Shown piece by piece: positions 52,037-61,608 of a DNA stretch of 64,000 nt (the stretch's first letter is position 1; each line of letters opens with the position of its first letter). A program made the translations under genes and the position numbers. This DNA comes from Bacteroidota bacterium (lineage in GTDB: Bacteria > Bacteroidota > Bacteroidia > B-17B0 > Aurantibacillaceae), in the NCBI GenBank assembly GCA_018267475.1, contig JAFDYI010000006.1, forward strand, positions 62,001-126,000. The letters run 5' to 3'. The notes under the pieces were generated by a model. It searched no databases, had not been told where the DNA came from, and worked only from the letters and a program-made list of their open reading frames with translations.

Positions 52037-55000
52037 ATGAAACAACGTTCACTGCTTTGCATATTATTGGTTTTCACATATTCCTGCACCCAAAACAGTT
52101 TACACGAAAAAGGAAAAGCCCGCGGCAGCGATACCGTATTAGAGGCCGTTGGTATTGTGATGAATGCCGATACTATAAAACCCGCAAAAGTACTTGCTGC
52201 CGGCACGCCAAAAACAATTAAAGCCGGAGCGCCCATTGTAAAAGAAATAGAACCAAACTTTGGGGAAGCCGGGGGCCTTAGCATGATGCAAAATTATACG
52301 ACCGATAACGGCTTGGCCTTAGACGCCATTTCTTTAGGGCACAAAAGCGCTTTGTGCGATAGAAACGGAAATATCTGGTTTGGTACCAATGGCGGAGGCG
52401 CGTCGCGCTACGATGGCAAATCCTTTACTCATTTTAGCACCGCGCAGGGGTTGCCCCATAATGTTGTTTTAAGCATTACCGAAGATAAAAGCGGAAATAT
52501 CTGGTTCGGAACCGATGGCGGAGGAGCGAGCCGCTACGACGGCAAATCCTTTACTCATTTTAGCACCGCACAAGGGCTGGCCCATAATGTTATTCATAGC
52601 ATCACCGAAGATAAAAACGGAAATATCTGGTTCGGAACCGAGGGCGGAGGCGTGAGCCGTTATGATGGGAAATCCTTTACTAATTTTAGCACCGCTCAGG
52701 GGCTAACTGATAATTTTGTTTACAGCATCACCGAAAATAAAAACGGAAATATCTGGTTCGGAACCGATGGCGGCGTGAGCCGTTATGATGGTAAATCCTT
52801 TACTCATTTTAGCACCGCAGAAGGACTGGCCCATAATGTTGTTTTGAGCATCACCGAAGATAAAAGCGGGAACCCCTGGTTCGGTACTTATGGCGGAGGG
52901 GTGAGCCGTTATGATGGGAAATCCTTTACTAATTTTACCAGCGCGCAGGGGCTGGCATCAAACGATGTTAGAAGCATCGCCGAAGATAAAAGCGGAAACC
53001 TCTGGTTCGGTACTTATGGCGGAGGAGTGAGCCGTTACGATGGGAAGTCCTTTACCAATTTCACTACCGCACAGGGGCTGGCCCATAATGTTGTTTGCAG
53101 CATTACCGAAGATAAAAGCGGAAATATCTGGTTCGGTACACAAGGCGGAGGAGTAAGCCGTTACGACGGCAAATCCTTTACTAATTTTAGCACCGCACAA
53201 GGGCTGGCCCATAATGTTGTTTATAGCATCACCGAAGATAAAACCGGAAACCTCTGGTTCGGTACATCAGGCGGAGGAGTGTCGCGTTACGATGGGAATG
53301 GTGTAGATGACATCGTAAACGGAACAAACTTGTATCAACACACTCAACAAGACCTAAAAAAAAACAAAAAAAATCTTATTAAATCCTTTACTAATTTTAG
53401 CACCGCACAAGGGCTGCCCAATAATATTGTTTATAGCATCACCGAAGATAAAAGTGGAAACCTCTGGTTCGGTACATCAGGCGGAGGCGCGTCGCGCTAC
53501 GATGGTAAATCCTTTACCAATTTTACCACCGCACAAGGGCTGGCTCATAATATTGTTTATAGCATCACCGAAGATAAAAGCGGAAACCTCTGGTTCGGTA
53601 CATTAGGCGGAGGCGCGTCGCGCTACGATGGTAAATCCTTTACCCATTTCACCACCGCACAAGGGCTGGCCCATAATTTTGTTTTCAGCATCACCGAAGA
53701 TAAAAATGGAAATATCTGGTTCGGCACCGATGGCGGAGGAGTAAGCCGTTATGACGGCAAATTCTTTACCAATTTTACCACTGAGCAAGGACTGGCTTAT
53801 AATTTTGTTTATAACATCACTGAAGATAAAAGCGGAAACCTCTGGTTCGGTACAGCAGGCGGAGGAGTAAGCCGCTACGATGGGAAATCCTTTATCAATT
53901 TCACCACTGCGCAGGGACTTCCGGATAATACGGTAACACAAGTTGTACTATCTAAAGAGCAGAACATCGTTATGGGAACAAACTTCGGGGTGGCGGTAGT
54001 GGATTCTTTCATCTCAAAGTTAGAGATAAACAACAAAAAAAACAAGATTCCCGCAGCAAATAGTTTAAGCAATCAGGAGTTGAAAAACTATGAACCGGTA
54101 ATAGAAATTTATAATACCGCAACCGGTTACCCGATAAAGGATGTCAATTCAGGGCAGGGAGCCATGTATTGTGACAGCAAGGGGATTATATGGGTAGCCA
54201 CCGGCTCGGATAAAACCGGGCTTGTGCGTTTCGATTACAAGGCCTTGAATAAAAACCCGAATCCGCCAAAAGTGATCATTCAAAGCATTAAAATAAACGA
54301 AGAAAACGTGTGCTGGTATAATTTAGATGGGGTAAAAAATGATAGCGCAACAAAAGCGCAGCAGGAAGTGCAGACGTTTGGCAAACCGTTATCTACACAA
54401 GAACGCGATAGTTTAAGGGCTCGATTCGGAGAAATAAAATTTGATGGAATCAGCAAATTTTACCCTTTACCGGAAAACCTGGTGTTGCCCTACAAGAATA
54501 ATCATATCCGTTTTGAGTTTGCTGCAATAGAGCCGGCGAGGCCTTACCTTGTAAAATACCAATATCTATTAGAGGGCTATGATGAGGAATGGAGCCCGCT
54601 AACCAACAAAACCGATGTGAGCTTCGGTAATATCTACGAAGGCACTTACACATTCAAATTAAAAGCAAGAAGTCCGTTTGGAATTTGGAGCGAGCCCATA
54701 ACATATACTTTTAAAGTTTTACCGCCCTGGTGGCGCACCTGGTGGATGTATGCGGTATATGGAATCATTGCGGTTGGACTTATTTCAGCTATAGTTTGGT
54801 ACAATGGCAAAAAATTAAGGGCAAGGGCTAAAGAGTTGAAAACAAAGGTGGACGAAGCTACCATAGAAATAAAGGAGCAAAAACGCCTTATTGAAGAAAG
54901 ACACAAAGAAATAACCGACAGCATCAATTACGCAGAAAGAATACAGCGTTCGTTATTAGCAAGTAAAAAAACGCTGGATGAAAGCCTAAAAGACTACTTT

Positions 55001-55672
55001 GTTTTGTTTAAGCCAAAAGATGTGGTAAGCGGCGATTTTTACTGGGCAGCAAACCTTGTCGGTTCAAGTGGAGTTGAAAACTTTTTACTCTGCGTTGCCG
55101 ACAGCACAGGCCACGGTGTACCCGGAGCTATTATGAGTATATTGAATATTGCCTGTCTGAAAGAAGCATCGCTTCAGGGAATAACCAGTCCTGATTTATT
55201 CTTGAATAAAACAAGGAGTTTAATTATTGAAAATTTAAAAAACGATGGCAGTGCTGAAGGCGGAAAAGACGGAATGGATGGAAGCTTATTGAGCTTTGAT
55301 TTTAAAAACAACATCTTGTATTGTGCTTGCGCCAATAATCCCGTTTGGATAATAAGAGAAGGAATTTTAATAGAAATAAAAGCCGACCGTTTCCCTATAG
55401 GTAAATACGATAGAGATAAGGAGCCTTTTACGTTGCATACGATAAAGTTACAAAAAGGCGATGTTGTTTACACTTTAACCGATGGTTTTCCCGATCAGTT
55501 TGGCGGCCCTTCCGGTAAAAAATTTAAATACAAAAAACTTCAGGAATTATTGTTGTCCATTGCAGGCGATCCGATGCCCATTCAAAAACAAAAGCTACAT
55601 GAGGCTTTTGAAAGCTGGAAAGGCAATTTAGAGCAGGTAGATGACGTTACGATTGTCGGAGCCCGCATTTAA
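52037..55672 (+). CDS. Reg_prop-Y_Y_Y-TM-SpoIIE sensor phosphatase
   Basis: 1211 residues. The N-terminus (LLCILLVFTYSCTQNS) resembles a lipoprotein signal. Twelve near-identical 42-residue Reg_prop repeats (111-641), such as GNIWFGTDGGGASRYDG, form a beta-propeller. A Y_Y_Y domain follows (about 823-901), one span (about 903-922), a coiled coil and the linker helix DSINYAERIQRSLLA. The SpoIIE phosphatase (about 960-1211) has VSGDFYW, DSTGHGVPGA, DGMDGSLL, TDGFPDQFGGPSGKK and DDVTIVG. The classic DCTGHG reads DSTGHG here, with Ser replacing Cys. It links an extracytoplasmic ligand to phosphatase activity. Repeat 8 carries a 28-residue insertion. It has its own promoter and no operon partner. 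Confidence 0.92.
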   Translation: MKQRSLLCILLVFTYSCTQNSLHEKGKARGSDTVLEAVGIVMNADTIKPAKVLAAGTPKTIKAGAPIVKEIEPNFGEAGGLSMMQNYTTDNGLALDAISLGHKSALCDRNGNIWFGTNGGGASRYDGKSFTHFSTAQGLPHNVVLSITEDKSGNIWFGTDGGGASRYDGKSFTHFSTAQGLAHNVIHSITEDKNGNIWFGTEGGGVSRYDGKSFTNFSTAQGLTDNFVYSITENKNGNIWFGTDGGVSRYDGKSFTHFSTAEGLAHNVVLSITEDKSGNPWFGTYGGGVSRYDGKSFTNFTSAQGLASNDVRSIAEDKSGNLWFGTYGGGVSRYDGKSFTNFTTAQGLAHNVVCSITEDKSGNIWFGTQGGGVSRYDGKSFTNFSTAQGLAHNVVYSITEDKTGNLWFGTSGGGVSRYDGNGVDDIVNGTNLYQHTQQDLKKNKKNLIKSFTNFSTAQGLPNNIVYSITEDKSGNLWFGTSGGGASRYDGKSFTNFTTAQGLAHNIVYSITEDKSGNLWFGTLGGGASRYDGKSFTHFTTAQGLAHNFVFSITEDKNGNIWFGTDGGGVSRYDGKFFTNFTTEQGLAYNFVYNITEDKSGNLWFGTAGGGVSRYDGKSFINFTTAQGLPDNTVTQVVLSKEQNIVMGTNFGVAVVDSFISKLEINNKKNKIPAANSLSNQELKNYEPVIEIYNTATGYPIKDVNSGQGAMYCDSKGIIWVATGSDKTGLVRFDYKALNKNPNPPKVIIQSIKINEENVCWYNLDGVKNDSATKAQQEVQTFGKPLSTQERDSLRARFGEIKFDGISKFYPLPENLVLPYKNNHIRFEFAAIEPARPYLVKYQYLLEGYDEEWSPLTNKTDVSFGNIYEGTYTFKLKARSPFGIWSEPITYTFKVLPPWWRTWWMYAVYGIIAVGLISAIVWYNGKKLRARAKELKTKVDEATIEIKEQKRLIEERHKEITDSINYAERIQRSLLASKKTLDESLKDYFVLFKPKDVVSGDFYWAANLVGSSGVENFLLCVADSTGHGVPGAIMSILNIACLKEASLQGITSPDLFLNKTRSLIIENLKNDGSAEGGKDGMDGSLLSFDFKNNILYCACANNPVWIIREGILIEIKADRFPIGKYDRDKEPFTLHTIKLQKGDVVYTLTDGFPDQFGGPSGKKFKYKKLQELLLSIAGDPMPIQKQKLHEAFESWKGNLEQVDDVTIVGARI
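52367..53959 (+). repeat. Array of twelve 126-bp Reg_prop repeats
   Basis: Twelve in-frame copies of a 42-codon unit; copy 4 is one codon shorter and copy 8 is expanded by 28 codons. Copies are far more alike than usual Reg_prop blades, so the array was probably expanded or homogenised recently. Confidence 0.92.
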
Positions 55673-55986
55673 GCGCAAAGCGAAATATGGAATTTCCACC
55701 TTTTAGTGCAGTAGCTGGGCTACCCTTTTACTTGTTTAAAAAAAAACTCCCAACTTGTCTCTTTTAGCGAGGCGCATATAATTTCGTGATAATTTTTTTC
55801 ATTGTAACAGTTGGTTTCATTTTACAGTAACCACTTTTTGGTGATTGGGTTTATAATTTTATCATCAACTACTTTTTTCTCATCTATAAACTTTCGTGCA
55901 AAGGTTGCGGTATAGTTGTGAACAAATTTTAAAATAATACAAAATTTCACTTTTTTTGTCCTCTCATTTTTAATCGTCGATTACGT
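55673..55986. other. 314-base intergenic region with no recognised gene
   Basis: No open frame of note, no tRNA-like sequence and no convincing -7 element. Positions 55689-55710 resemble 51911-51932 (18 of 22 identical). The segment TATAGTTG near 55912 is a weak -7 match. Confidence 0.55.
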
Positions 55987-56628
55987 ATGCACTTCATATC
56001 CGAAACTTTATATACTTATTGTGCTGCCCACAGCGATGCCGAAGAAGCCTTGCTGCGTGAGGTAACGCGCCAAACGCATTTGCAAACATTAAAGCCTCGC
56101 ATGCTTAGCGGTACCTTACAAGGGCAGTTTTTATCTTTTATAAGCGCGTTAGTGCAGCCTCGCTACATTCTTGAAATAGGTACTTTTACCGGTTATTCGG
56201 CTTTGTGTTTAGCAAAAGGATTGGCTTCAGATGGCATTCTCATAACCTTGGATAACAATCCGGAAACATCGATGTTGGCGCAATCGTTTTTTAATCAATC
56301 GTCTTATCAAAAAAAAATACAACTGATACAGGGAGAGGCCTTGCAGCTAATACCCGCCTTGCCCGATAATATAGATTTGCTTTTTTTAGATGCCGATAAA
56401 AAAAACTATGCCGCTTACTACGATTTGGTTTTTGATAAGCTAAAACCGGGCGGGCTTATTCTTGCCGACAATGTGCTGTGGAGTGGCAAAGTGTTAGACC
56501 TTTCTGCTCATCAAGATAAAGATACGCTTACCATGCAGGCCTTTAATGAAAAAATAGCGAATGATATGCGTGTAGAAAAACTGATGTTGCCCCTTAGAGA
56601 CGGCATTACCCTGATACGAAAAAAATAG
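55987..56628 (+). CDS. Class I SAM-dependent O-methyltransferase
   Basis: 213 residues of the caffeoyl-CoA/catechol O-methyltransferase family (bacterial YrrM-type). The SAM motif is ILEIGTFTGYSALCLAKGL, the metal-site Asp is in LLFLDADKKNYAAYYD, and LADNVLWSGKV is the characteristic late motif. The substrate is unknown: bacterial members methylate hydroxyl groups of small molecules or modified tRNA uridines. It is convergent with the DUF5723 gene. Its length is normal. Confidence 0.93.
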   Translation: MHFISETLYTYCAAHSDAEEALLREVTRQTHLQTLKPRMLSGTLQGQFLSFISALVQPRYILEIGTFTGYSALCLAKGLASDGILITLDNNPETSMLAQSFFNQSSYQKKIQLIQGEALQLIPALPDNIDLLFLDADKKNYAAYYDLVFDKLKPGGLILADNVLWSGKVLDLSAHQDKDTLTMQAFNEKIANDMRVEKLMLPLRDGITLIRKK

Positions 56629-56652
56629 AGTTGTTTTGCCGTTCGGGTGTTT

Positions 56653-57906
56653 TTAAAATTTTTTGCTTAGACTTAAAAACAAGCCTTGCCCCAACGATTG
56701 TTTAGGCAATACATAACCTTGAATGGCGTTGCTACCTAAACGAATAAAATACTTTTTTATTTGATATTGCAGGTTTAGCCCCCCGCTTAGCTGCCCGTAT
56801 CCACCATAGCCCAAATGGGCGGTAGCTGTAAATGAGGGCGTTATAAAGAACTGACCTTCGGCATAAAAATAGGGTTTGTAATTGGCGTAAAACAGTTCTC
56901 TAAAACCCAATGTAAGGCCGAATAATTTGGTAAACCGCACATTGTGAAAAATAAGCAAGGTCATAGGTAGGTTGTTCATAAAACTTTGCTTTCCGTTTTT
57001 AGTAAGGTGTTGCACCAGCGAGTCTTTACTAATGTTTTGTGCTGTTTGGCTGTTTATTTGAAAAAGATTGTTGGATACTACTCCTCTAAAGGCATAATTG
57101 GTATCGGCGGTGTAATGTACGGTTTGGCTGTTCCATTTAATGGCGCCTAAGTTGCTGATATAAACAAAAAGTTTGCTTTTTCCAAGAGGAGAGGTATAAG
57201 GGAGGTTGGCAAAAAGGTCGATAGAAAAACCATTTCCATTAAAGTTGCCCAAGCTGCTTTTTCCTTTTCCGGTATCGCTTAGCATTAAGTTAGCGCTGTG
57301 CATATTAAAATTAATTTGCGAAGCATCGGCGGCGGTATATATATAAGCATCGCCTGTTGTAGCTTGCATAAACGTTTGTCCTTTTAGGTATGAAACAGAG
57401 GCGCCCACTTTTATGGCCGTGTCCACTCCGTTATCCCACACAAAGCCCAGTTTTATCTCTTGGTATTTTAGATGATTGATGCTTAGGTTGCTAACATCGG
57501 CTGTTTGCCCTTGGTACATTTTGTTTCCGTAAAACATAAGATTGTATGCATCTTTTCCAAAGGCTGCATTAGCCAGTTCGGTTTGCTTTAAACCGGCCAT
57601 AAAATGAATGCTGCTGCCGGGTTTTAAACTAAAAAAAACGGTAGCGCCAAGGTTGTAGCTGCCTCCTGCTATGTTGTTTAGTTTTAGTTTTTTTTGCGAA
57701 TCATTTTTGGTATTGTCGTCTATAAAACCACCGTATATAAAATTATTGAACACGCCGTTTTTTACCGCATTAGAGTTAATACCGTACTCCGCATTAAGAT
57801 TTACGCTGTTGCCATACCGTTCATAAAACATAAAATCGCTATTAAACTGCGCTTTAGCAACCAAAACGCTAAGTGCTACTAAAATAAAGATAGAGATGCG
57901 CTTCAT
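56653..57906 (-). CDS. Outer-membrane protein, DUF5723 type
   Basis: 417 residues with a signal peptide (ISIFILVALSVLVAKAQ) and a predicted beta-barrel ending in an aromatic residue (LSLSKKF). The opening (FNSDFMFYERYGNSVNLNAE) and the glycine-rich GYGGYGQLSGGLNLQY region resemble the DUF5723 family of Bacteroidota, often linked to cell-envelope or gliding genes. It overlaps the upstream lipoprotein gene by one base (TAATG), so they are translationally coupled and probably interact. Function is not known. Confidence 0.72.
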   Translation of the reverse strand: MKRISIFILVALSVLVAKAQFNSDFMFYERYGNSVNLNAEYGINSNAVKNGVFNNFIYGGFIDDNTKNDSQKKLKLNNIAGGSYNLGATVFFSLKPGSSIHFMAGLKQTELANAAFGKDAYNLMFYGNKMYQGQTADVSNLSINHLKYQEIKLGFVWDNGVDTAIKVGASVSYLKGQTFMQATTGDAYIYTAADASQINFNMHSANLMLSDTGKGKSSLGNFNGNGFSIDLFANLPYTSPLGKSKLFVYISNLGAIKWNSQTVHYTADTNYAFRGVVSNNLFQINSQTAQNISKDSLVQHLTKNGKQSFMNNLPMTLLIFHNVRFTKLFGLTLGFRELFYANYKPYFYAEGQFFITPSFTATAHLGYGGYGQLSGGLNLQYQIKKYFIRLGSNAIQGYVLPKQSLGQGLFLSLSKKF

Positions 57907-59513
57907 TATTTTCCTCCTCCTACGGTATAATTTACATCTGCTGTAAGCAATAGTTGCAGGGTGTAATTGTTGTAAAATTTAATTTGACTGGGTTGATTGG
58001 TTGTATTGAAGGTAGCGGTGTAATAAATGTATTGCGCTTTTTGTAAGTTGGTAATTAACGCCGGTGTAAGCGGAATATACAACACGCTTTTTTGAGGGGC
58101 TATTACTTGCAGGGAGGTATTAAGTGCCGGTGCTGTAATGGTGTTGGGGCTTATGGGTAAGCTGCCTAACACTTGTTTGTGTTGGTCTAACAAAACCGCA
58201 TTTAGGTTTATGCTGAAAGGGTATGAGTTGGTAGCGCTTAAAATTAAATTACCGCTATTGATATTATTGAGTGCGGTAACGCCGGATAGATTTAGTTTTT
58301 GAGTATCGCCCAATATTAAATTGCTGGCCGAAAAAAACAGGGGGACATTTATATTCAATACAGCGCTAAAGCTGGTGCCGTAATACCCAAAATCGTTACT
58401 GCCACTTTGGTTGCCCATAGGGTTTACCTGGGCAGTAAGGCTATATGAAAGCTTGTTTGGCAAATTGCCTATAAAACTACTGATGTTGCTGTTGGTGTTA
58501 TTGAGCGTGATAGCGTTTGTGCTGGCGCCAACCGGGTTGCCTAAACCATTATTTACCGCGCTGCTTACAAACATGTTGGGTTGCACATTTAGCACTACAT
58601 TACTGGGGTTGTTGGTGTTGATAGAGTTTACATTAGAGATGGCTGCACGCATAGATACTCCAAATTGATTGCTTACATTCATACTTACGTTAGCGCTATT
58701 TAAGTTTAAAATGCCTTTTTTTATAGAATTAAAAGCGGTAAAATTGCTGGTATCGTGCACGGATACGGTTTGACTGCCAAAGTAGCCTACTGCATATTGC
58801 GGCACTACACTGCTAAAGGTAAAAGCAGCATGAAAACCTTGATTTTGATGCAGCCAGCCCAAAGAAGCATTGCGGGCTACATATACAGAATCCATCTCAA
58901 CGGTAGTGTTTACTTTATTGTGGTTGATGCCCGTAAAATCAACGGTATAACCCGATATATCGATAGAGCCGCTAAGCGACCCCACCTGCCCTGTAACCGA
59001 ATCGGTAGCCGGTATGGTAAAAATTTGATCTAAAACCTGATTGTTTTTGGTAGCGGATAATAAAATGTAATGATAGGTAATAGGTCTATATACTTGGTTG
59101 GTAAGGGTGTAATTTATTTTTCCGCTTTTAATAATGGCTTTTTTTAATTGAATGCCGTTGGATAAAGGGTAGGGGTTTTCTATGGTTGGTGTAGGAGGAA
59201 AGTATAGCGGAGAGCCTGCTGTAATAGTGGGTGTCATAGCAAAAGAAAAGGTAAAAGCCGTTGTAATAGTCGTATCGGGTATTTTCAACAAACTATCTAG
59301 CTGGTAGTTAATAAGGGGGCTTTGTAGCATGATACTAAGGCTGCTATCGCTATTGGTTTTTATAGTAGTATCCGGAAATAAGTTTCCCAGCGTAAGATTT
59401 CCTTGGGCAAGCGGAGCTACCAAATCATCGTTCCATGAGGTACTGCCTCGTTTGCAAAAACTAAGTACAAAAATACAGCAGGCACACGCAAATATTAGGG
59501 GTAGTTTTTTCAT
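57906..59513 (-). CDS. Lipoprotein of unknown function, coupled to DUF5723 protein
   Basis: 535 residues. The signal peptide ends in a lipobox (IFVLSFCKRGS). The mature protein is beta-rich and full of Ser, Asn and Thr, with blocks like VSMNVSNQFGVSMRAAI that look like beta-solenoid or immunoglobulin-like strands; I recognise no family. It ends one base into the start of the barrel gene. A lipoprotein/barrel pair suggests an outer-membrane complex. A -7 element lies 12 bases upstream of ATG 59513. Confidence 0.68.
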   Translation of the reverse strand: MKKLPLIFACACCIFVLSFCKRGSTSWNDDLVAPLAQGNLTLGNLFPDTTIKTNSDSSLSIMLQSPLINYQLDSLLKIPDTTITTAFTFSFAMTPTITAGSPLYFPPTPTIENPYPLSNGIQLKKAIIKSGKINYTLTNQVYRPITYHYILLSATKNNQVLDQIFTIPATDSVTGQVGSLSGSIDISGYTVDFTGINHNKVNTTVEMDSVYVARNASLGWLHQNQGFHAAFTFSSVVPQYAVGYFGSQTVSVHDTSNFTAFNSIKKGILNLNSANVSMNVSNQFGVSMRAAISNVNSINTNNPSNVVLNVQPNMFVSSAVNNGLGNPVGASTNAITLNNTNSNISSFIGNLPNKLSYSLTAQVNPMGNQSGSNDFGYYGTSFSAVLNINVPLFFSASNLILGDTQKLNLSGVTALNNINSGNLILSATNSYPFSINLNAVLLDQHKQVLGSLPISPNTITAPALNTSLQVIAPQKSVLYIPLTPALITNLQKAQYIYYTATFNTTNQPSQIKFYNNYTLQLLLTADVNYTVGGGK

Positions 59514-59525
59514 GCTCTAAAGCTA

Positions 59526-59533
59526 CAAAGCTA
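59526..59533 (-). promoter_or_regulatory. -7 promoter element TAGCTTTG
   Basis: On the minus strand TAGCTTTG ends 12 bases before ATG 59513 of the lipoprotein gene, predicting a leader of 7-8 bases. Confidence 0.5.
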
Positions 59534-59607
59534 AGATTAAATTTTTCTAAAAAAAGGGTATTCGCAACATTTTATGTGACCGTACTGCTTAACCTCAAAA
59601 ATACGTG

Positions 59608-59615
59608 TATATTTG
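59608..59615 (+). promoter_or_regulatory. -7 promoter element TATATTTG next to an ATG start
   Basis: A perfect TAnnTTTG element ends 5 bases before ATG 59621, predicting a leaderless or nearly leaderless mRNA. It also rules out the upstream alternative start at 59576. Confidence 0.5.
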
Positions 59616-59620
59616 GGCAA

Positions 59621-61546
59621 ATGAACAAAACGGTTTTTTCTTGTTTCTTTATTTTATGGTCTTGTATAAGCGTGGCTCAAATAAGCAAAGATTCTGCTTT
59701 TCTCTTTGCTACGCAGGGCGCCCTCTCAGACAACTTTGAAAAAAACTACTTACTATCTCAAAAAGTATTAGCCTATTTTATACAAAGGTCGGACACGGTT
59801 CATGTTATAGAATCCTTTCAAAAAACGGGCGATATGTTGTGGTTTAAAGGTTTGTACGGACAAGCTGAAGAGTATTATTTTAAATCTTTGCAATTTGCCG
59901 ATTCCACCCAAACCCCCAATTTATATGCTTATGCTTTGTACAGCATAGGTTGGATTGAGTGTGTGCAAAAAGGGAAACAAGATAAAATGGATATGCTAAA
60001 AAGGGCGCTCCGAATTTGTTTAAAAACAAATAACGCCAACTATCTTGTAAACATATATAATTCGTTAGGAGGGGCTTATGGAAATTTTTATCAAAAAGAC
60101 ACAACCAAAACAAATTATGTAGATTCTGCTATTGTTTTTTTGCGGGCTGCTTTTCAAATAAATAAAAAGAACGAATTAAGGTATCTCAACCCTCAAATAA
60201 AAATCAATTTAGCTAATGAGTTTAGCAGGAAAAAAGAATACGATTCGGCGCTTTATTATGTAAATGAAGTTTTAGCTGAATCAAAACAAAATAACGAAAA
60301 ATTATTCTTATCTGCTACTACGCTAAAAAGCAACATTTTTCTTAGTGTTGGAAAAACAGACAGCGCTCTTTATTTGGCTTTAAACAATTTAAAAAAAATA
60401 CAAAATTCCGACAATAAAGAAATGATGGAAAATTTATACTTAGCCTTATATTTAGGGTATAAAATCAAAAAAAATCCCACAGAAGCATTAAAGTATTTAG
60501 AAAAGCTAAATACTTTGCAGAAAAAAATAACACAAGAGTTAATGTCCACCCAATACGAAGATTTAAACGCTAGTTATCAAATACTAAAAAAAGGACAAAA
60601 GATTTCGGAACTCACCAAACAAAACGAATTGTATGAAGTAAAAGAAAAGCAAAAAACCCTTGTGTTGGTTGGCGCTCTTATTTTGATACTGTTCGGTACG
60701 GTTTTTATTTTTTTTACAGTTAAACAAAATAGAAGAATAAAAAAATTGCACGCCGATGTATCCACTCAAAAACACTTAGTAGAAGAAAAAAATAAAGAAA
60801 TAACGGATAGCATTACCTACGCCAAGCGCATACAAAACGCCATACTGCCCAACCCAAAAAAATGGCAAACACTGCTGCCTCATAGTTTTGTGTTGTATCA
60901 ACCCAAAGATATTGTAGCCGGCGATTTTTATTGGCTGGAAGAAACCGCGCAATACCTCTACATTGCCGCTGCCGATTGTACCGGCCACGGCGTGCCGGGC
61001 GCTATGGTAAGCGTGGTGTGTAGCAGCGCCCTTAGCAAAGCTGTGTTAGAAGAAAAGCAAACCGAAACCCATGCCATATTAGATGCTACCCGCCGTTTGG
61101 TATTAGAACAATTAGGCAAAAGCGAAGAAAAAATACGCGACGGTATGGATATTTGCCTGATACGCATCAACAAAAACAACCGCAAGCACATACAATACAG
61201 CGGAGCCAACAGGCCGCTATACATAAGCAACGCGCAAGGCGAACTGCAAGAACTCAAACCAGACAAACAACCCATTGGTGAATATGAAAATGAAAAGCCT
61301 TTTAGTCAGCAAGAACTTGTTTTAAATGAAAACGATACCTTGTACTTGCTTACCGATGGCTATGCCGACCAATTTGGCGGCGACAACAACAAAAAGTTTA
61401 GCAGCAAAGCCCTAAAAAAACTCATGACCGAAAACGCTCACAAAACCATAGAAGAGCAAAACCGTATTTTTACCCAAGCTTTTTTTAGTTGGCGCAACAA
61501 CATAGAACAAACCGATGACGTAACCTTGCTGGGGATTAAAATCTAA
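59621..61546 (+). CDS. TPR-SpoIIE sensor phosphatase (first of a tandem pair)
   Basis: 641 residues: signal peptide (FSCFFILWSCISVAQ), helical TPR-type repeats in the periplasm (about 20-330), one span (about 348-368), coiled-coil linker with DSITYAKRIQNAILP, and a SpoIIE phosphatase domain (about 415-641). Catalytic motifs are complete: VAGDFYW, DCTGHGVPGA, DGMDICLI, TDGYADQFGGDNNKK, DDVTLLG. Its last 260 codons are nearly identical to those of the next gene, whereas the TPR sensor parts differ. ATG 59621 is set by the -7 element and the signal peptide. The likely role is dephosphorylation of a partner-switch protein in response to a periplasmic cue. Confidence 0.92.
   Translation: MNKTVFSCFFILWSCISVAQISKDSAFLFATQGALSDNFEKNYLLSQKVLAYFIQRSDTVHVIESFQKTGDMLWFKGLYGQAEEYYFKSLQFADSTQTPNLYAYALYSIGWIECVQKGKQDKMDMLKRALRICLKTNNANYLVNIYNSLGGAYGNFYQKDTTKTNYVDSAIVFLRAAFQINKKNELRYLNPQIKINLANEFSRKKEYDSALYYVNEVLAESKQNNEKLFLSATTLKSNIFLSVGKTDSALYLALNNLKKIQNSDNKEMMENLYLALYLGYKIKKNPTEALKYLEKLNTLQKKITQELMSTQYEDLNASYQILKKGQKISELTKQNELYEVKEKQKTLVLVGALILILFGTVFIFFTVKQNRRIKKLHADVSTQKHLVEEKNKEITDSITYAKRIQNAILPNPKKWQTLLPHSFVLYQPKDIVAGDFYWLEETAQYLYIAAADCTGHGVPGAMVSVVCSSALSKAVLEEKQTETHAILDATRRLVLEQLGKSEEKIRDGMDICLIRINKNNRKHIQYSGANRPLYISNAQGELQELKPDKQPIGEYENEKPFSQQELVLNENDTLYLLTDGYADQFGGDNNKKFSSKALKKLMTENAHKTIEEQNRIFTQAFFSWRNNIEQTDDVTLLGIKI
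60767..61546 (+). repeat. 780-bp near-identical SpoIIE module, copy 1
   Basis: This stretch aligns without gaps to 63010-63789 at a constant offset of 2243 bases. Over 259 residues I count nine differences, so the copies result from a recent duplication or gene conversion. Confidence 0.95.
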
Positions 61547-61608
61547 TTTTAGATGTTAAATAATATTTTTATATTTACATCACGTTAGAAAAATAACATC
61601 GTATTTTT

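Noticed and set aside
52367-53959. Non-coding tandem repeat or array artefact
   Set aside because: All units stay in one reading frame and match the Reg_prop blade pattern.
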